This document shows positions 57,020-64,000 of a stretch of 64,000 nt of DNA, one piece after another. The stretch covers positions 25,595,624-25,659,623 of the forward strand of contig CM054112.1 of assembly GCA_028673005.1 (NCBI GenBank). The letters are read 5' to 3'. The position numbers and the translations under genes are program-made. The notes beneath the pieces are model-generated. The model searched no databases. It saw nothing but the letters and a program-made list of their open reading frames with translations, and was not told where the DNA came from. The first letter of the stretch is position 1. Every line of letters begins with the position of its first letter. The stretch is from Tanypteryx hageni. Lineage: Eukaryota; Arthropoda; Insecta; Odonata; Petaluridae.

Positions 57020-60000
57020 CTCACCTGTTTCCGTCCGACACCTCACCGACTTTTCTCACCTTTCACCCCTTCTCACTTCTGGAAACAAACTAATGATTTA
57101 CGGCTATAAATATTTCAGAGAAATTTCTCATGTTGTTGTTTTATTCGTCCATTTTCGGCGTATGAAGCCGCGCATGAGTGAAGCCATAATAAGGTTGTCC
57201 CTTTTTCTCTCTCTCTCTCTCACTCCGTGCTAGGAATTCGTGACCGTGAAGCTATTAAAGTATTTCATCCATTGTGGCGGCGATGGTAGTAAAGTCCTTG
57301 TGTGTTCTGTCTTGTATCAGGTCTCATTTTTTGCGCCACCGTAAGGGGAAAAAAGGGTTTCATAAGGCTCATTCACACCAGGGTGAGCAGTTCGTTCCCA
57401 ACATCTCCGATTCGATTCGGCCGGTTTATTTATTTTTCGTCAAAGAGTCTGACGTCACGAATCGCCGGGATTTTTTTCTGTTTGTATGCGATCGGATTCG
57501 TGCTGCTCGATATTAATGGCCAGAGGTCAGCAGGACTCCCCGCACGACGCCGCTTCATATATTATCATGGGATTCATTCATAAAAGTAAGACAAAATCAC
57601 GCGTATCTATTACCGGAATCGCGTCTATCCATTTGCTTGGTTTTTTCCTCCAAAGATTCCTACGTTTTTTCTAATAGCCACCGTAGGACAGATTTATCTT
57701 CGTGACGTAACTACTTTTTCACGAGCGGGAGCTTTTCTCCAGAGCAGAGGGAGAGAGCATGAGAGAGAGAGAGAGCAATGAGTTTGCAAGTTCGGAAGCG
57801 CGAGGCGACTTTTTAAAAAAGCCCGGAGATAATTAAATAGTAAATCATTAAAAACATAGCCTTCGGAGTTTGAATAGGAATGATTGACGCACGACTGGAT
57901 GTGATTATTGATTGATGAAGTTATGAAACAATTAATCACGTCGTTCGTAAGCACGGCGTTCTCTTTTCGCGTTGGCACGGAACGTCGAAGTAAATGTTTC
58001 GGATGCCTTGATTTGATTGATTTTTTCAAGTGGCATGTTTTAGTAAAGGAGTTTTGAAAAAAAAATCCCCCGTGACTTGTTATCTCTGCGCAAAACGTAT
58101 TGCGAGCGAGAAAAATATTCACTTGACAACGTAGGTATTGAGAAAACTCGGAAGGAATTCTTATTTTGAGTATGCGTTATTATTAGTTGCATCCACAGAC
58201 TAATGTTTTTAAAACGTGACGCTGCTGGCCTTAAATTTTTTCTATTAATAAATCGAAGTAATTTGTTTTTTGCAACCTCGGTTTAAAAAGGAATGCATGC
58301 GACCCTGATTTCTAGTGTGACTCCACGTAATGATACCCCGGTCGTGTTTTTTCATTATTAATGTTTCGCTTTATTTTTAAATTCAACTTTTTCGGTTTAT
58401 TGATTTTCTAAAAGCTGTCTAATCGACTATTTCGATTAAATGATTGTTGACTATTTTATTTTGTGTATAGGAATTTAATTCCGAGATCGATGTGAATTGA
58501 TTTCGGCGCGGCGGCTATAACTTATTCGACGCGAATTTAACATATATTCGGTATGGCGTCAAGAAAAACGATCGCTAGAAAGAGAATGTTTGAGTTTTGG
58601 AGCGCCAATCCTCCTATCCGGGAGCTCTTTCGGCCAGGCGACGGCATAGCGCTCATTGTAGAAGGGAAGCCGAAGTAGTCAGCCGCCTGTTTCGTTTTCA
58701 ACTCGTTCCCCGAGGCCGCCTAGGTGGACGTCGGAATACTTAGATGGAAGTTGGAACTAAAGAGAGTTCTGAGGTGGGAGAGAGAGAGAGAGAGGAGGAG
58801 GAGATAGAGGAAGAGTTGGTTTGGAGGTAAAAGAGGGATGAGGGGAGGAGGAGGATGAGGAGGGGGAGGAAGGAGGGGGTTGGTTAGTCCTGAGGCTGAT
58901 GCGGTTGTGAAGCTGGGATCGGACGAGGAGGATGCAGCGCTGAGGGGAGTCTTGTGGTTTCGCTAAGGAGGTAAATGCATGTGTGTGTGTGTGCGTGCGT
59001 GCGTTGTGTCGCATGAAACAAATGACGGCGTTTTGGTCTGCACATGTCGGATATCGAAGGGAGCGTCGTATCTTCTCTTTCTACGTGGAGATAGTTATTT
59101 CCCCCATTAGCGACCGATATACGTCCGTGATCTGGATATTCTGCAAAGAAAGAGAGCGGAAAAAAGCGGAATCGAGATCGGTCTTTTTGTTCCTCCGTCA
59201 GTCTTTACTGCACGTTTTCCAGAGAGGGATCTTTTTGAGTTTTCGTCCTTAATCCGCTCCTGTCAGATGCGGGAGATGTTAAGTTTCTTCCTTCGGAGAC
59301 GCAGCGAACATATTGTACGCCTGCGTTTAATGAGTCGCCGTGTGAGTCTCCCGGATACGATCGTGCAACGATTTCAGCGAATGATGTGCATATTCGAGAG
59401 AAGGATCAGAACTTAGGAAATGTTACCACGGTAAATAGTTTATGAATAATTATTCTTTTAAATTGTTAATGTAACTCCCGTGGCCATAAAATAATTAAAT
59501 GAGCTGCGTCCAACCAATTAGTACAGCTACTTGGAATTGTCTCTTTATCAATGATTGGGTACGAGCCATAATATGAGCTAGATAAGTAATTTTGTGATTT
59601 GTTTTCGTTGTTTGTAAAAGGATTTTTCTTTATTTATAGCAGAATATGCATCTCGTCAGAAATCAAACAAAATATTATGTAAAAATAACAGTGAAAAAAC
59701 GTCATTTGCATCATAAACCGAGTTTTGGTACAAAAAGAAATCTATCTTTAAGATTATAAGCGTTATAAATAGGCCGCTAAAAACATCAATGCCAAAATGT
59801 AGCCTCTTTTTCCCTTAAGAGCACTGCTTCTTACAAATCTTCATATTTGCCGTGCAGACACGATAAAATGGGGCCATTTTGTTTCTCGGTCGGTTAAAGT
59901 CGGTTGTGGCTCCCCTTTGGTTCGTAAGAGAGAGAGAGAAAAAAATCGGCCTATCTGGAAGATGACGTCACGATAATTGGCAATGATGAATGAATTAAAG

Positions 60001-60540
60001 CGATAAAACTTCCATTTGCTCCTCGAGATTACCTCATTTGTACAACGGGAGTCACGCTAGATACTTAAGGCAGCGTATGTCACATCAAGATTTAAAAATT
60101 CGCATCGCCATGACTGTGGGAAAAAAATGAATTCATTTCCCTTTTCTTCAAACGAAGCGTTATATGATTTATGCCCTCCCAAACGAAATACTCGCGCCTA
60201 AATGAAAAATTGCATGCTTCAGCGTCGCTAAGGATTTCTTTTTCATTTATTCCCCCTAAGAGAATTAAACCGCTAAAAAGTGTCATCGGAGATAGGGTTA
60301 TATGCCGTCTTGTTTCAGTGGAGAACATTGGGCTTATTGAACGCCTTTTTAACACTCCCGCAGCCGCGAATAACGTGGATCAACACGGCGCGCGCGCATC
60401 GTCTATTCGCGCGAGTGTCGCATGGACGAAGCAGGACATAATATCCGAGGGGCTAATTTCACGAAATATAAGGATCCCACTGGGCGTGGGTGTATATGTG
60501 TGGCTAAGGTTTTGTCAGGTTTAGGAGGAGATGTGCGGTT
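57020..60540. other. Anonymous DNA, locally CpG-rich, no gene confirmed
   Basis: Includes (CT)n at 57207-57221, (GA)n at 57759-57773, a G/A-rich patch 58775-58880 and a (GT)n-type run 58980-59004. 59030-59420 is CpG-rich and not repetitive. A 41-codon ORF at 58553-58678 (+), product starting MASRKTIARKRM, is basic at its N-terminus but matches nothing I recognise. Confidence 0.4.
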
Positions 60541-60554
60541 AATGGAGGATCAAT

Positions 60555-60840
60555 CGAATGATGACGGAGATAGAGAGAAAGAGAGGAGGAGAGGGAAGGG
60601 AAAGGGGAGAGAGGCAAATATAGAGAAAGGGGGGAGAGAGAAAGGAGAACGAGAAAGGTAACAGAGAGATAAAAAGAGTAAATGAGGGAGAGAGAGATAG
60701 GAGCGGAGATTGGAATGGAGTGGGGGGCAGGAAGAGAGGTGTAGAGTGGGGAGAGAGGCGCGAAGGACGGTCTCTGCGGACAGAGAGAGAAAGGGAGTGA
60801 GAGAATGAAGGAGGGAGGAGGTTGCGTGTTCCTGTGCGAA
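60555..60840 (+). repeat. Purine-rich tract
   Basis: G/A-rich low complexity with many GAGAGA runs. The minus-strand Ser/Leu-rich frame 60550-60879 is an artefact. Confidence 0.7.
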
Positions 60841-60929
60841 GGGGTTGTTAGGCGGGAAACCGCACCGCCACGTATTCAATCATTATTACATGTCTGTCTA
60901 TACAAATCGCGGAGTCCCCATTCCCGATT

Positions 60930-61630
60930 TCATTTTCCTCCCCCTTCCGTTTCACCCTAGCTTCTTTTTCTCCTCCCCTCCTCTCTTCTCCTCCCACCCT
61001 CTCTCCCCACTCTCATTCTTCTATTTTATTCAATTCTTCCTGCTCATTTTCAGCTGCTGTTTTCCTCCAATTTCAACTCTTTTTTCCTCTTCTTCCTTCC
61101 TCGTATTTCGTTGATGTTGCCCGCATGCCCAAACTCCCTCCATCTTTGCCGATCTTCTCTTCTCTCCTTCTTTCTCCACCTCCGTCTTGCTCTACTTTTC
61201 AGTTTTCGCAGTTTTCTCACCGCAAACATCTTCTCACACTTGCTACCCTCGTCTTTCTGTTTCTCTCATCCCTCGCTTTTTTAACTCGTCGACACAATAA
61301 TGAGTCCCCTTATAACTCTGTTAATTTCACGGGCTTTCGACATCGCTCTGAGCGTTTTCGGTGTGTCCCTGACACGTATTCGATCGTTTGTGTTCATCGA
61401 TCCATCTTATTCCAGACGACCTGAAGAAGAGGAATATGTTAAGATATGAACGATATCTTGTATCTTCCCCGGACTTCTCGTCCGCTTCAGTATCTCTCTC
61501 ACTGTCCCAATTCTTCAAAAACCTTTTCCCCTCCCCTCTCCCCACTTCTCTCTCCACTTTTCCCTCCCCTCTTCCGTTACGTCTCCCCTCTCTTCTTTCT
61601 CCTTCCTTTCCTTTTATCTCTTTATTGATT
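60930..61630 (+). repeat. Pyrimidine-rich tract
   Basis: Irregular C/T-rich sequence immediately after the purine-rich tract at 60555-60840, forming another purine-to-pyrimidine switch. ORFs across it are Ser/Leu/Phe/Pro-rich and not credible genes. Confidence 0.7.
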
Positions 61631-61639
61631 CTCACCGGT

Positions 61640-62265
61640 TTAAAAAAAACATCCTTTTGCCATCGATCGATCGAAGATCATCTTCTATTATCACCTCGAA
61701 TGCTCCTTCACAAAGCACATTTCAGTGCTCGAAATTCTGATGTTACCTACATCTAGCCAAATCAAACACCATATGTTTTTTAAATGCTCAATAAATATTT
61801 GTTTAAATAACTTATTATTCAAATTATATGCAATAAAATATAGTAATGAGAGAAAGCTTACGCATTACAACAATTAATCTAGTCGACAAATTTCTTGCTT
61901 CGGAATTAATTTAAAGCATTTTCTTTTTTGGTTCTTGAGTTATACGCTTTCCTTTGTGTCGTTCGTTCCGGCTGCGAATTCATTTTTTATTGCCTCGTTC
62001 ATTAGCCGTCCACTCTAAATTGTCGCTGGATCGCGGATCTCATACTCAAATAGCTTTAAAGAGGCCCTTCTCTCCATTGTTCCTTGTTTACCCAGGCCAT
62101 TTCCGTTTCATCCAGAATCCGAGTAAACAACGCCTTCCAATGTTTCCAACATAGTTTTGAGCTTATCCTGCATTGATAATCCCTTAAAGCGTTATGGCTA
62201 GTTTAACAAGCCGCTTAATTGAGTGATTCCTGAATATGCCTTAGCATCTAAGTCGTGGTAGCTGC
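61640..62265. other. Anonymous DNA, no gene seen
   Basis: AT-rich sequence up to the piggyBac-like element. Only background ORFs. Confidence 0.5.
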
Positions 62266-62273
62266 GTTGTCAA

Positions 62274-62854
62274 CCCTGAAATGGTAACGTGAGTCACTCT
62301 GACTCACTCATTTCCGAAAGATGTCTAACGCTGTTCATGTTCGAACACGCTCCCCCATCTCTTAGCAGTGCTTCCTCTAGTTAGTTTTCTATGTGCTGTC
62401 AAAGGAGAAACACATTATTTTTCTCCGGTCACTGTTACCGGATACAATTTATGCAAGAGTTGCACAAGGGGCTGACGTGCCAATGGCAAAAAAGCAGACT
62501 CAGTTTGACAAACCTAAATAATGATCTGAAAGATATGATTTGCAAAAAGGTTCCTTAAACACATCAAGCGACAGAGCGACAAATATTAAAAAAGTACTGT
62601 CATTTGTGCCATTATGCCAAGAGAAGAAAACCTACACTCGTTGCATACTTTGCAAGAATCCTTTTTGTGGAAAGCACCAAAAAAATTGTGCCCTAATTGT
62701 TAATTTATACATTTCTAACATTTACTACATTTTGACGTTAATTAAAATCATTTTAAAACAGTTTTTAATGATATTTCCTTATTCCAAGAGTAGGTGAGTC
62801 AAACTGACGCAGCGTTACCAATAAGTGCCTAAAAATAGCGTTACTATTCTAGGG
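62274..62854 (+). mobile_element. Internally deleted piggyBac-like transposon, 581 bp
   Basis: The ends CCCTGAAATGGTAACG (left) and, on the minus strand, CCCTAGAATAGTAACG (right) match at 13 of 16. Subterminal blocks also mirror each other (CTGACTCAC left; TTGACTCAC on the minus strand at right). The right end is followed by TTAA (62855-62858), the piggyBac target; the left flank is TCAA (62270-62273), one change from TTAA. CCC-type ends and TTAA targets define the superfamily. Only a C-terminal transposase remnant remains inside. Confidence 0.8.
62540..62797 (+). pseudogene. piggyBac transposase C-terminal remnant
   Basis: Residues from about 17 onwards (IKKVLSFVPLCQEKKTYTRC) and then ILCKNPFCGKHQKNC show the cysteine/histidine-rich pattern found at the C-terminus of piggyBac transposases, which binds zinc and contacts the transposon ends. 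The catalytic DDD domain that should precede it, several hundred residues long, is absent. The tail after NCALIV is AT-rich read-through to the element's end. The copy cannot encode an active enzyme. The ATG at 62540 is simply the first in frame and is not a true family start. Confidence 0.7.
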
Positions 62855-62859
62855 TTAAT

Positions 62860-64000
62860 CGTTAAACCGGACTCCTTTTCCGAAGAGCGACTCAATTCCA
62901 CGATTTTTTCTTTTAGCCTGTAAAAAAAGTATTAATATCTACAGGTTGGTAGAATGTATTCCTCTCGACACTAAAATGCGAGGTGTGAATACTGTTGTTA
63001 TCGTTTTTATTTGTTACTGGTATTATGTTCTAGGTAAATTCCTTTAGTTATAAAATGCACAAACTAGATTAGTATATCAGCCGCGGAGTAGCATACCACA
63101 GTGGCAATCGCCCTATCTTCAATTCCAATTATAGCTCAGAATTTCGTTCAAATCTACGTTCTGTAAGTGACCATTACATATTACATTATTACCACTCCAG
63201 AGTTTACTAAGTACCTAAAATGCGCATCTGGTTTACTCAACTGTTTTTCTGTCAAGTATATCATCTATCGGATTCAAGCCTTCCGATAAACGCTATAATT
63301 CACCTGTTTTGTTATTTTAATTTTTAACGAACTCGTAGTAAATGATCACTATTGATGTTTATGAGCGAATGATACACAGACGAAAGGAAAATGTCTTCGA
63401 TTCCAATTATAAATGAATTCGAAATATCAGTCGCACGGAATCCGATGAAAAAATCTGGAGAGAATGATACAGAAGAGAAACATCGCGGAATTTTCGCGTA
63501 AACACGGAGAGGACGGAGGAGAAAGAGAGAGAGAGGGAGAGATTTGTGGAAAGTTAACAAGGCCGATGACCCTCCCGCAACAGTTTGCTCGCCCCGTGCC
63601 TTCGTAATACTATTTACCCGCGCTCCCCTCTAAGTGGAAGGGGTGTCATGAAAAATGGATAAGCAAATGCGTGTGTGTGAGAGAGAGAGAGAGAATATAT
63701 GACCCGCTCCGTCGAAATAATACAAAAAATAATTTCCGGCGATCGCCAGAGCAAGGAGCCGTGTTGTGTTATGAAACAAAGACCGCAGACGCAAAAGTCT
63801 TGGTTTGACTCGAAAAACCGGTTCTTGCAAAAACGAATCGGATCTCGGAATTTTGCGGCGGATTCGAATTGTAAGATCGGAGTATGTTTTTTTTCCGAAT
63901 TCGAGTCGCGACCCGTGAAAGAATGCACCTGCTAACTAAACACGAATGTTTTCAACGCGCACTTCTTAAACTTTACGCTCAATTAATTCACGTCTTCTGC
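62860..64000. other. Anonymous DNA with GA tracts, no gene seen
   Basis: G/A-rich runs lie at 63511-63541 and (GA)n at about 63677-63694. ORFs on both strands at 63614-63935 overlap and have no recognised domain. Confidence 0.45.

Noticed and set aside
1..64000. CRISPR array, prokaryotic operon or defence system
   Set aside because: No spaced direct repeats, no operon-like gene runs and no ribosome-binding-site-led genes; the window is eukaryotic in character.

Overview
This window looks like non-genic DNA from an animal nuclear genome, most likely an arthropod and probably an insect. The evidence is sparse, short ORFs, long AT-rich stretches, very many (CT)n/(GA)n tracts, and decayed copies of animal transposon classes: mariner, hAT, piggyBac, a pogo/CENP-B-like element, an RTE-like LINE and tRNA-derived SINE-like pieces. 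I found no bacterial operon structure, no rRNA, no convincing functional tRNA, no CRISPR array and no intact host protein gene. The species cannot be fixed from the sequence alone.

Layout. 1-4.9 kb is AT-rich DNA with a 16-bp polypyrimidine minisatellite (2.2-2.9 kb), a 231-bp hAT-type MITE (3.68-3.91 kb) and a 17-bp minisatellite (4.34 kb). 4.89-6.35 kb is a mosaic repeat with two conserved end modules, an internal direct duplication and a near-perfect 64-bp-arm palindrome. A second copy with the same end modules but a non-alignable core lies in inverted orientation at 17.67-19.11 kb. 6.7-8.5 kb is a pyrimidine-rich block followed by a purine-rich block. 11.34-13.24 kb is a hAT-type element with its target duplication, interrupted by a complete-length but dead mariner (11.53-12.82 kb). 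13.7-16.35 kb holds more repeat debris: a hAT-like terminus, three tandem copies of a ~152-bp unit, and a 235-bp hAT MITE with a perfect 8-bp target duplication. 19-28 kb is mostly anonymous with purine or pyrimidine tracts. 28.8-29.5 kb holds two more hAT elements of 83 bp and 502 bp. 32.4-33.9 kb is an internally deleted pogo/CENP-B-like element that keeps the DNA-binding N-terminus and a cysteine-rich C-terminus but has lost the DDE catalytic core. 44.57-46.5 kb is a 5'-truncated RTE-like LINE on the minus strand with a long open frame but a damaged reverse-transcriptase active site. 46.6-62 kb is anonymous DNA with many GA/CT tracts, one candidate hAT MITE (49.6 kb) and a SINE-like tail (53.2 kb). 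62.27-62.85 kb is a 581-bp internally deleted piggyBac-like element.

How the parts relate. No host pathway is visible; the window reads as a transposon graveyard. Most elements are non-autonomous, and those with coding sequence (mariner, pogo-like, RTE-like, piggyBac-like) each carry visible inactivating changes. Most other long ORFs are artefacts of polypyrimidine/polypurine repeats (for example proline/leucine/serine-rich frames at 2.1, 6.6 and 31 kb). I did not find a convincing new biological system. The most unusual structures are the inverted pair of mosaic repeats with its giant palindrome, and the core-less pogo-like gene flanked by repeated terminal motifs.
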